Below the pieces are notes generated by a model. It did not search any database. It saw only the letters and a list, made by a program, of their open reading frames with translations, and was not told the DNA's origin. Shown piece after piece: positions 8,684-16,410 of a DNA stretch of 64,000 bases. The DNA comes from Bradyrhizobium sp. 141 (GTDB lineage Bacteria; Pseudomonadota; Alphaproteobacteria; Rhizobiales; Xanthobacteraceae). A program made the position numbers and the translations under genes. Positions within the stretch are counted from its first letter, which is position 1. Each line of letters starts with the position of its first letter. The stretch covers positions 40,588 through 104,587 of the forward strand of contig NZ_JADPKR010000111.1 in assembly GCF_023074055.1 (NCBI RefSeq), given 5' to 3'.

Positions 8684-9769
8684 GCCATGTAGAAGAACGG
8701 CGTGCCCCGCAGCGTCATCAACAGCATCGCGAGCACGCGCATCTGCGCCGCATCGATCTTGCTGGCGATCCGCTGCTTGTCATGTCCGCCGATCACCCAC
8801 ACCGGCCATGCGTCTTCGGGGATGGCGTTGAGATAGGCGTCGATGGCCGCCTGGAGCGACAGCTCGTCCCATTGCGAATCCAGGAGCGCGAAATTGAGCG
8901 GCAGATGCAGGCGCGGTCGTTCGCTGCCGTAGAAGTGTCCGATCCGGTCAGTCTTGCCCTGAACTTCGCCGCACAACAGCCGATCCGGATAGCCGTCGAT
9001 CACCTCTCGGATGAATTCGATGCACTGCATGGTCTCCGGCCGATCATCGGTAAAGACCGGTGTGTGGCGTTGTGGTGGCGGCTTGTCCTTGGCTTGCGGG
9101 TTTGGAGGATTGTCGCGCAACAGATCGTCCTTGATCAGAACGGCGCTGGCATCGACGCGAAAGCCGTCGACGCCGCGGTCGAGCCAGAAGCGCATGACGT
9201 CCGCGATCGCTTCCCTGACCGCCGCATTGCGCCAGTTCAGGTCTGGCTGCTCGACCAGAAAGGAGTGGTAGTAATATTGCCGCCGCGCATTACACCATTC
9301 CCACGCGCTGCCGCCGAAGCGGCTCAGCCAGTTGTTCGGCGGTCCGCCGTTCTCGGCCGGATCGGCCCAGATGTACCACTCGGATTTCCCGCTATGGCGC
9401 GAGCCGCTGCTCTCAACGAACCAGGCGTGGTCGTCGGCGGTGTGATTGGGGGACGAGGTCGAGAATGAGCCGGATCCCTTTCTCGTGCACGACGTCGACC
9501 AGGCGATCGAAATCGTCGAGCGTGCCGAAGCCCGGATCGATCGAACAATAATCTGAGATATCATAGCCGAGATCGCGGAAGGCACTGCGGTAGATCGGCG
9601 TGAGCCACACCGCATCGACGCCGAGCCATTTCAGATAGTCTATGCGCGCCATCAGGCCGGCAAGATCACCCTTGCCGTCGCCCTTGGAATCCTGAAACGA
9701 GATCAGCGCCATTTCATAGATGACTGCGGATTGCCACCACGCACGCTCGTCACGGGATTCGGCGGTCAT
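8684..9769 (-). pseudogene. GH13 alpha-glucosidase / trehalose-synthase-like gene, frameshifted and 3'-truncated
   Basis: This gene belongs to the alpha-amylase (GH13) family, close to oligo-1,6-glucosidases. From the ATG at 9769 the protein shows WWQSAVIYEMALISFQDS and GVDAVWLTPIYRSAFRDLGY. The frame then breaks in a run of five G (9448-9452 on the + strand). One G fewer would give DLVPNHTADDHAWFVES, the expected GH13 region I continuation. In the second frame DGFRVDASAVL (nucleophile region II) and LLCGEVQGK (acid/base region III) are seen. The last recognisable region is GGHDKQRI and LMTLRGTPFFY. After this the gene is cut at about nt 8684, losing the C-terminal 130-150 residues. It is not functional as read. 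Confidence 0.75.
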
Positions 9770-9811
9770 TGCCTCGTTTCACCTCCTCGCAGTTTTGTCG
9801 CTCGGACCGTC

Positions 9812-10354
9812 TCAGGATCGCTCCGCCGTGGCCTGCGCTGCGATCTGCTTCGCACCGCTCCTGGCGTTTGCCAGCCCCTTGGGGAAGCCGCTGCGGTTTG
9901 GATAAAGCTTGCGTCTTGCCTCGCGCGGCGGCCGCCGCGGTTTGGTATCCTGCGCGGCGCGATAGTCGAGCATGGCGATGCCTCCGACCATCAGGAGCGC
10001 CAGCGCGATATTGCCCTTCTTGGGATTGTCCGATGTCAGTCCGGAGAGCAGGGCGGCGGCATCAAGGCCGTCGCCGCCGACACGGGCCCAGAGGCCCGCA
10101 TTCCTGTCGACGGAAAGCGACATGATCCCGGCAAGGATCTCCCGCACGCCGAATGCGCGGACTAGCGGCTCGTGGCCTTCCATGCCCAGCGTCGCGGTGA
10201 GGCGCCTTGGCGCGAACAGTTCGACCACGCCGAGACCGATGCTGAACCAGCCAAGCGCGCGAGCAAGTTGGTCTTCCGGCCGCTTCAGGCTCGGCCCGCC
10301 CTCGAGGATCTTTGGATCACCCTTGGTGCGCACGATGTTGGAGAAATGAAACAT
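9812..10354 (-). CDS. Small predicted inner-membrane protein
   Basis: This 180-residue protein has no catalytic motif that I recognise. Hydrophobic stretches near residues 30-48 (ARALGWFSIGLGVVELFAP), 65-80 and 115-130 suggest two to four membrane segments. The C-terminal 45 residues are very basic. The central GFGVREI-like element (VRAFGVREILAGIMSL) recurs, as I remember it, in small rhizobial membrane proteins encoded next to zinc alcohol dehydrogenases. It is 15 nt downstream of the alcohol dehydrogenase gene on the same strand and is probably cotranscribed with it. Function unknown. Confidence 0.65.
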   Translation of the reverse strand: MFHFSNIVRTKGDPKILEGGPSLKRPEDQLARALGWFSIGLGVVELFAPRRLTATLGMEGHEPLVRAFGVREILAGIMSLSVDRNAGLWARVGGDGLDAAALLSGLTSDNPKKGNIALALLMVGGIAMLDYRAAQDTKPRRPPREARRKLYPNRSGFPKGLANARSGAKQIAAQATAERS

Positions 10355-10369
10355 GTCAGACTCGATCCC

Positions 10370-11545
10370 TCAGGGCTTCAGAACGACCTTGACGCAGGAG
10401 TCCCGCTTGTCGCGAAACACCTGGTACATCTCGGGGCCTTGGCTGAGCGGCACGGTGTGGGTGATGACGAAGGATGGATCGATCTCGCCTTCTTCGATGC
10501 GGCGGAGCAGGTCGTCGGTCCAGCGGTTGACGTGAGTCTGACCTGTCCGCATCGTCAGCCCCTTGTTCATGAAGGCGCCCATCGGAAGCATGTCGGAGAA
10601 GCCGCTATAGACGCCGGGCACCGAGATGATGCCGCCGGGCCGGCAAACATAGATCATTTCGCGCAGCACATGCGGCCGATCGCTCTCCAGCATGACCATT
10701 TGCTTGGTGCGGTCGAGCAGGCTATCGGGCAGCGATGAAACCACGTGCGATTCCATGCCGACACAATCGATGCACTTCTCCGGCCCCTTGTCCTCGGTGA
10801 GCTCGTTCAGCCGCCCCACCACGCTCTCGGTCTCGAAGTTGATCGTGGTGGCGCCTCCGGCTTCCGCCATGCTGAGCCGCTCGGGCAGGCAGTCGATCGC
10901 AATCACCTGATTGGCGCCGAGCAGGATCGCGCTGCGGATCGCCATCTGCCCGACCGGGCCGCAGCCCCAGATCGCGACCGTGTCGGTCGGCTTGATATCG
11001 CACTGCACGGCGGCCTGCCAGCCGGTTGGAAAGATGTCGCTGAGAAACAAGAGCTGCTCGTCGGGAATGCCGGCGGGAACTTTGATGTGGGTGGCATCGG
11101 CATAAGGCACGCGCAGATACTCGGCCTGTCCGCCGGGATAGCCCCCGGTCAGGTGGGTGTAGCCGAACAGGCCGGCGGTGGTGTGCCCGAATACTTTGTC
11201 GGCGAGATGCCGCTTGCGGTTTGTCGTCTCGCAAACTGAGAAATTCCCGCGCTTGCACTGGTCGCATTCGCCGCAAATGATGGTGAACGGCACGACGATG
11301 CGCTCGCCTTTCTTCAGCTTGCCATCGACCCCGGAGCCGACCTCGACCACTTCGCCCATGGTCTCGTGCCCCATGATGTCACCCGGCAGCATGCCTGGAA
11401 TGAAGTTGTGGAAGAGGTGCAGGTCGGATCCGCAGATGGCGCAGCTCGTGACCTTGATGATGGCATCGCGCGGGTCCTGAATCTCGGGATCAGTGACGGT
11501 GTCGCACCGGATGTCCTCCTTGCCATGCCAAACCAGCGCCTTCAT
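10370..11545 (-). CDS. Zinc-dependent alcohol dehydrogenase (glutathione-independent formaldehyde dehydrogenase-like)
   Basis: This 391-residue medium-chain dehydrogenase oxidises an alcohol or aldehyde with NAD. Catalytic zinc ligands are in CAICGSDLH (about residues 36-44) and GHETMGEV (about residues 62-69). The structural zinc lobe has four Cys in CGECDQCKRGNFSVC (about residues 94-108). The cofactor fold is GCGPVGQMA near residue 190. The long insert and the C-terminal GQTHVNRW segment resemble the formaldehyde-dismutase and FDH-like branch. I chose the ATG at 11545 because a GGAGG site is 9-10 nt upstream; the longer frame lacks family character. It is divergent from the SDR gene at 11710. 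Confidence 0.85.
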   Translation of the reverse strand: MKALVWHGKEDIRCDTVTDPEIQDPRDAIIKVTSCAICGSDLHLFHNFIPGMLPGDIMGHETMGEVVEVGSGVDGKLKKGERIVVPFTIICGECDQCKRGNFSVCETTNRKRHLADKVFGHTTAGLFGYTHLTGGYPGGQAEYLRVPYADATHIKVPAGIPDEQLLFLSDIFPTGWQAAVQCDIKPTDTVAIWGCGPVGQMAIRSAILLGANQVIAIDCLPERLSMAEAGGATTINFETESVVGRLNELTEDKGPEKCIDCVGMESHVVSSLPDSLLDRTKQMVMLESDRPHVLREMIYVCRPGGIISVPGVYSGFSDMLPMGAFMNKGLTMRTGQTHVNRWTDDLLRRIEEGEIDPSFVITHTVPLSQGPEMYQVFRDKRDSCVKVVLKP

Positions 11546-11709
11546 CTCCGTCCTCCCGGTCAGCCACGTGGCATCTAAGTCCAGGAATGAACGATGGTTG
11601 CTATGCGAGCCGCAGATTCTTCGCACTGCACGGGCCCTGATGCGGAAATAGGAACGGCTGGCCGATGGGGCGATTGGCGTCATCATCCCAATCCGCAAGG
11701 ATCTGTCCC

Positions 11710-12492
11710 ATGCCCGCCAATCAGCTCGCCGTCGTCACCGGTGCCTCCACCGGCATCGGCCTGGAACTCGCCAGGTGCTGTGCGCAAGCCGGTTTCAATC
11801 TTGTCATCGCTGCGGATGAGCCCGCGATCGAGAGCGTAGCCGTCGAACTCCGCAGGCTCGGCGGCAGCGTGGAGCCGGTCCAGTCCGATCTCGCCACGAC
11901 CGAGGGTGTGGATAGGCTCTGTGCTGCGGTCGGGGACCGGCCGATCGATGCGTTGCTCGCCAACGCAGGTGTCGGCCTCGGCAAGGCGTTTCTCGATCAG
12001 GACTTTGGCCGGATCAGGCACGTCGTCGACACCAACGTCACCGGCACGCTCTACCTGATTCATCGCGCCGGCAATGAGATGCTGCGACGCAACTCCGGGC
12101 GCATTCTGATCACCGGCTCGATCGCCGGGTTCACACCGGGCAGCTTCCAGGCCGTCTACAACGCCTCCAAGGCTTTTCTCGATTCATTCTCCTTCGCGTT
12201 GCGCGAAGAGCTGCGCGACAGCGGCGTCACCGTCACTTGCCTGATGCCCGGCGCCACCGACACGGAATTCTTCCGCCGCGCCGAGATGATGGACACCAAG
12301 GTCGGCACCGAGCCGAAGGATGGTGCCTACGAGGTCGCCAAGACCGGCTTCGATGCAATGCTGCGTGGAGAGGCCGACGTCGTTACCGGACTGAAGAACA
12401 AGATCCAGTCGATGGTCGCCAACATCACGCCGAACGAGATGCTGGCCAAGCAGCACCGCAAGATGGCCGAGCCTGGCACGGCAAAAACGTAA
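11710..12492 (+). CDS. Short-chain dehydrogenase/reductase
   Basis: This is a classical SDR of 260 residues that is NAD(P)-dependent. The Rossmann motif TGASTGIGLE is at residues 10-19. The NAG motif reads ALLANAGV. The active site has the Ser in ITGSIAGF and Tyr/Lys in YNASK. The cofactor-side motif PGATDTEFF follows. The ATG at 11710 has AAGGA 8 nt upstream. The C-terminal 60 residues (GTEPKDGAYEVAKTGFDAML and beyond) match the DltE-like SDR group, often found beside zinc alcohol dehydrogenases. The substrate cannot be read from sequence. Confidence 0.83.
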   Translation: MPANQLAVVTGASTGIGLELARCCAQAGFNLVIAADEPAIESVAVELRRLGGSVEPVQSDLATTEGVDRLCAAVGDRPIDALLANAGVGLGKAFLDQDFGRIRHVVDTNVTGTLYLIHRAGNEMLRRNSGRILITGSIAGFTPGSFQAVYNASKAFLDSFSFALREELRDSGVTVTCLMPGATDTEFFRRAEMMDTKVGTEPKDGAYEVAKTGFDAMLRGEADVVTGLKNKIQSMVANITPNEMLAKQHRKMAEPGTAKT

Positions 12493-12613
12493 CGCGGCGG
12501 TGCAGCAGCGGTGCGCCGCAGATAGCCATGGTTCCTCCCGCCGTGCAAACGGTAGCTGACCTTCTGCGCGCAGCGGGCTGCGAGCCCGCTGGTTGCAGAG
12601 GAGACTGGCCTTG

Positions 12614-13573
12614 GTGAACATGGCCGCCGCATCGTCGTCGAAGACCGCCGTCTATGCCGCGCTCGCAGGCAACGCACTCGTCGCGGTCACCAAGATCGGC
12701 GCCGCCATCTGGACAGGAAGCTCGGCGATGACGAGCGAGGCCGTGCACTCGGTCGTCGACACCTCCAACGAGATGCTGCTGCTCTACGGCTACCGTCGCG
12801 CCAGCCGCCCGGCGGACGAGTCGCATCCGCTCGGCTATGGGCGCGAATTGTATTTCTGGAGCTTCATCGTCGCGCTGCTGATCTTCGCGCTCGGCGCTGG
12901 CGTGTCGCTCTATCAGGGCGTTCTGCACGTGACCGCGCCCGCGCCGATTGAGGATCCCGTCGTCAGCTTCGTGGTGCTCGGCCTGTCGTTCCTGTTCGAG
13001 GGCGCCTCGTGGCTGGTCGCCCTGCGGCGGTTCCGCTCGGACGCGGCGCGGTTTGGTTACTATCAGGCGTTCGTCCGCAGCAAGGACCCGCCTGCATTCA
13101 TGGTGCTGGTCGAGGACAGCGCGGCGTTGGTGGGCATCGTCATCGCGGCCGCCGCTACGGCGGCGGCGGTATCGCTGGCGCAACCGGTGTGGGATGGGGT
13201 CGGCTCGATCCTGATTGGGCTTCTCTTGGGAATTACATCCGTCGGGCTTGCCCGCGAAAGCAAGAGTCTGCTGATCGGCGAGCCGGCACACCCGGAGCTT
13301 GCGCGATCGATCCTCGAGATCGCCCGGCGCTCGCCGGGGGTTCTCGAGGCCAACGGCCTCCTGACCGTGCAACTATCCCCGGCCGAGGTTGTCGCCGCGC
13401 TCAGCGTCGAGTTTGCCGACGAGAAGCGCGCTGACGATATCGAGCAATGCGTGATCTCGCTCGAGGGTGAAATCCGCAAGCATCATCCGAGTGTCGCAGC
13501 CCTGTTCATCAAGCCGCAGACGAACGCGCGCTTTCACGCCGTTCGGACCAGACGCCGGGCAGGAAGGTCCTAG
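12614..13573 (+). CDS. Cation diffusion facilitator family transporter
   Basis: This inner-membrane divalent-cation/proton antiporter has about 319 residues. TM2 carries the metal-site motif HSVVDTSNE (HxxxD). The cytoplasmic loop after it has the family motif SHPLGYGRELYFWSF. A second acidic site reads VLVEDSAALVG in TM5, with E/D where many members have H/D, so the metal preference may differ from ZitB/CzcD. The cytoplasmic C-terminal domain has the usual alpha-beta pattern. I chose the GTG at 12614, 10 nt after GAGGAGA; the ATG at 12620 is an alternative. Confidence 0.82.
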   Translation: MNMAAASSSKTAVYAALAGNALVAVTKIGAAIWTGSSAMTSEAVHSVVDTSNEMLLLYGYRRASRPADESHPLGYGRELYFWSFIVALLIFALGAGVSLYQGVLHVTAPAPIEDPVVSFVVLGLSFLFEGASWLVALRRFRSDAARFGYYQAFVRSKDPPAFMVLVEDSAALVGIVIAAAATAAAVSLAQPVWDGVGSILIGLLLGITSVGLARESKSLLIGEPAHPELARSILEIARRSPGVLEANGLLTVQLSPAEVVAALSVEFADEKRADDIEQCVISLEGEIRKHHPSVAALFIKPQTNARFHAVRTRRRAGRS

Positions 13574-13749
13574 ACGACGCTTGAGGAAATTCTCGCCGGG
13601 ATGGCCGAAGATCTCGAGCCCCGCGCTGCAGGCGAGGCTGAGCAGGTCGTGCCGAGCGAGCAGAAATCGACAAGCGCGCTCATGCCAAGAAGGCGGGGCG
13701 ACACCTGTGGTTTCCGTGTTCGGATACTCTCCATTCACGGCTAGTCAGC

Positions 13750-14229
13750 CTAATCCCAATATGGAACGGCGGGACGCGCGATCATCAGCCAGAAGATAAT
13801 CAGTACCGCAGCGAACGCGGGAAAGCCGAAAGCAAACCACCAGCGGAATAGACTTGTATACTCGTCGGGCAAGGGTGCATTTGTTTTCACGGCGTGGACG
13901 GCAAGATCCCGCATGCGTATTTGCATCCAAACCACCGGCAACCAAAAAGCACCTGTGACGATATAGAGAGCAATGGAGGCCGAAATCCATCCTTCTGCGA
14001 GAGAATATCCGCTCGACCACGCGAGCCAAATCCCTGTAATCGGCTGAAGAGCAATGGCGGTTGCGGTAAAAAGGAAGTCGGCCAGTACGACAGTTCGCGC
14101 AACGCCGGCCAACTCCCTGGGCTCGCCGCGAACGTGCGCAACAAGCATGAAAAAAGCGATGCCGGCACCAGTACCGAGCAGAACGGATGCCCCGATGACG
14201 TGGACCGTCTTGAGCAGAAGGTAGAACAT
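13750..14229 (-). CDS. DUF2269-like integral membrane protein
   Basis: This 159-residue protein has four strongly hydrophobic segments, at about residues 3-30, 46-66, 84-105 and 130-150. It matches the DUF2269 pattern as I recall it: LLKTVHVIGASVLLGTG at the start and PITGIWLAW in the middle. Its start ATG overlaps the stop of the upstream gene (TGATG), so it is translated by coupling. It is the third gene of a three-gene operon that reads from 16060 down. The function of the family is unknown. Confidence 0.75.
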   Translation of the reverse strand: MFYLLLKTVHVIGASVLLGTGAGIAFFMLVAHVRGEPRELAGVARTVVLADFLFTATAIALQPITGIWLAWSSGYSLAEGWISASIALYIVTGAFWLPVVWMQIRMRDLAVHAVKTNAPLPDEYTSLFRWWFAFGFPAFAAVLIIFWLMIARPAVPYWD

Positions 14230-15500
14230 CAACAGTCCTCACGGATCGCCATCGCGACCAAATTTAGCATCAGGACCGGCCAGATCTTGAGCATGGGGCC
14301 GAGCGGGTCTCTCCACAGGGACGGCACCAGTGTTGTTCCTATTACGATGTAAACGAGAGAGATGATAAGTGCGGCCCACAAGCCATAGCGGCTAAATGGC
14401 CGAAACAGAATGGCGAGGCCGATCACGATGTCAGCAAGGGCTCCAGCGACAACGGTGAGCACCGCGATGTTTCCTTCCAGCCCGCCTTCTCGGAGCAAGG
14501 ACATGCCAATCCCCCAGCCCGGACCGAGCGAAATGATACCAGTAACGATCCAGAATAGGCCAAAGATGCCAAATATAAGTGGTTTTAGCGCGTAGAGCCT
14601 CGCGAACCAGCGCTCCTGCACTGACGAGGGCTCGCTTGCGAACACGGCTTCGATGTCGCGCGGTCGGATTCCCGTCGTGCGATACCACGGGTCAGGGTCG
14701 CCAGTGGCCCCGCGACGCATCTCAGCTTGGGCTGTCGTGTTAATAGGAGTTCGCCAGCCTAGTAGTTGGACGACGTCGCCCATCTGGTAAAAGGTCGAAG
14801 CAGCCCACGAAGGCAAGTTCAAGCGGCGGACGGGTTGCCACCGCAGCCAGCGGCGCAAGAGTGCGACGGCATCACTGAAAATCATCTGCCGCGGCCCTGC
14901 CAAATCGAGTGCGATGCGGGAAGGCGCGCCGGGCCTCAAGAAAAAGACAACGGTTTCGACAACATCACCAATGTCCACCGGCTGGATGGGGGCGGTGTCA
15001 GGCATGACTGGCAAAACAGGCAATGACGCAAGGCCACGTAACAATGCGCTGCCGCCGTAGGCTGCCCTTCCCATCACCACCGATGGTCGAAGAATAACCC
15101 AGTCGAGATCGCATGAGGTGAGCGCGATTTCGCCGTCCCGCTTCGTGCGTGAAAAGACACTGACAGCATCCCGATTTGCGCCAATGGCGGAAAGAAGGAT
15201 CACTCGACGAACACGTTCCGCTTCGCAAGCGGCGTACAGGGCGCCGCTGCCCGAGATATGAACCTCCTGCATCTCCCGCCCGTGCATGGCTCCTGCTGCA
15301 TTGATAACGGCGTCTATGCCTTTGAGAATTGGTCTCCAGTCAGCTTGCGTCGTCTGCGCGAGGTCTAGGGGCGCGTGGTGGTCGCCCTTTAGCCCTGTGG
15401 AGGAGCGGGACACCGATACGCATTCATGCCCTTCCACAGTAAGCCTGGCGCTGATGGCAGACCCAATAAAACCCGTGCCCCCAACGATCAGGATCCGCAT
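14229..15500 (-). CDS. NAD(P)-dependent epimerase/reductase-like protein with C-terminal DoxX-like membrane domain
   Basis: This 423-residue fusion has an N-terminal extended-SDR (NmrA/epimerase-like) domain with the cofactor motif ILIVGGTGFIGSAI at residues 3-16. The linker around residues 270-300 is followed by a DoxX-like four-helix membrane domain from about residue 310 (PLIFGIFGLFWIVTGIISLG and onward). The SDR part lacks a clear YxxxK pair, so it may be a binding rather than a catalytic domain. The start lies 12 nt inside the upstream gene, and the stop overlaps the DUF2269 gene start. It is anchored in the inner membrane by the DoxX part. The substrate is unknown. Confidence 0.8.
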   Translation of the reverse strand: MRILIVGGTGFIGSAISARLTVEGHECVSVSRSSTGLKGDHHAPLDLAQTTQADWRPILKGIDAVINAAGAMHGREMQEVHISGSGALYAACEAERVRRVILLSAIGANRDAVSVFSRTKRDGEIALTSCDLDWVILRPSVVMGRAAYGGSALLRGLASLPVLPVMPDTAPIQPVDIGDVVETVVFFLRPGAPSRIALDLAGPRQMIFSDAVALLRRWLRWQPVRRLNLPSWAASTFYQMGDVVQLLGWRTPINTTAQAEMRRGATGDPDPWYRTTGIRPRDIEAVFASEPSSVQERWFARLYALKPLIFGIFGLFWIVTGIISLGPGWGIGMSLLREGGLEGNIAVLTVVAGALADIVIGLAILFRPFSRYGLWAALIISLVYIVIGTTLVPSLWRDPLGPMLKIWPVLMLNLVAMAIREDC

Positions 15501-16060
15501 GGACTATTCCCGTGTCGGCCGGTCCGATGGTGCAGACCGCGGATCAGCTCCTCCATGTACGGCAAAACCTCGAGGAGTGCGGTCAGGACCAGCATGGTTA
15601 CGATATAAGGAATGGGTAGTGGATGCTGCTTCAGCGTGAATGAAAACACCGGCATGCCAAAGCCGAACAATGCTGTGAAGGCCGACCAGTGAAGTGCAAT
15701 GACCAGCAGCAATCCGGTCAGGGGGAGCATTTCGAGAACACTGTGGACGTGCTGTTCGGCCGGCAAGATCTCGCGCATAGCCGATGCGTAGCGGACGTCC
15801 CAAATCGCGGTCGCTTCATGAAGTATCAGAAAGGCGATCATAAGCAGAATCACACCGGACGTAATTTCGAAGAAGAGCGCAGCCAGCACCGGAACGGCCA
15901 TTTCGGCAAACTGGAGAAGGTGCAGGATCGACTCCTTCCAGCCGCTCGTCTTTTCGATATGTGCGGCGCGATGGCAGAGATAATCGGCAAAGCCGGCTGC
16001 CAGCCAAAGCGGCAGCACGAAATACATCAACATTCCCCGCAGGACCTCGTCGGGCCCCAT
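15488..16060 (-). CDS. Predicted multi-pass membrane protein, first gene of the epimerase-DoxX operon
   Basis: This 190-residue protein has four or five hydrophobic helices (about residues 10-25, 50-75, 75-95, 120-145 and 158-178). A polar histidine-bearing stretch, ADYLCHRAAHIE, follows the first helix, and ILHEATAIWDVRYA follows the third. I do not recognise a named family. The ATG at 16060 has AAGGAG 8 nt upstream and is preferred over an earlier in-frame start 15 codons before it. It overlaps the next gene by 13 nt, so it is probably translationally coupled to it. Confidence 0.7.
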   Translation of the reverse strand: MGPDEVLRGMLMYFVLPLWLAAGFADYLCHRAAHIEKTSGWKESILHLLQFAEMAVPVLAALFFEITSGVILLMIAFLILHEATAIWDVRYASAMREILPAEQHVHSVLEMLPLTGLLLVIALHWSAFTALFGFGMPVFSFTLKQHPLPIPYIVTMLVLTALLEVLPYMEELIRGLHHRTGRHGNSPCGS

Positions 16061-16410
16061 GTCAGGCTCCTTTTCACTCCTGGACGGATAAATCGGCGCA
16101 CGCACGAACGTTCCTCATGTTGGAACTCGCGGGAAGCTCGCGGCCGGCGCGCGCTTAGTGGAGTTATCGTCGCGAGGCTGACGCTCTCCACTTTCATTTT
16201 CCGCGAGCGTTTCGCCCCAGCCTCGGCCTCATGCGGTCAAGGTTCCGTTTGGTGCTGGCGGTCAGGAACGTTCCTAACACCGTCTTGTTTTCTCACCAGA
16301 CCGGAAAGTCGGATGAGCGCTTCATGCGCCTCGGTAGCACATGACGGACTTCAAGTTCGGGGTCCGAAAGTGCCGGTCAAAAAAACAGCAAGAAAACGGA
16401 GGAGGTGCAG
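16061..16410. other. 350-bp divergent intergenic region
   Basis: No gene is seen. It holds the promoters of the two divergent transcripts. A 12-bp perfect palindrome, AGGAACGTTCCT, at 16264-16275 overlaps the EcfG-like promoter listed separately. Confidence 0.6.
16265..16289 (+). promoter_or_regulatory. EcfG-type general stress promoter upstream of the DUF1236 gene
   Basis: GGAAC (16265-16269), 17 bp, then GTT (16287-16289), located 122 nt before the start codon at 16411. The motif agrees with the alphaproteobacterial EcfG consensus (GGAAC, a 16-18 bp spacer, GTT). Confidence 0.6.

Noticed and set aside
11645..11669. EcfG-type promoter before the SDR at 11710
   Set aside because: GGAAC is present but the downstream element reads ATT instead of GTT at the 17-bp spacing.
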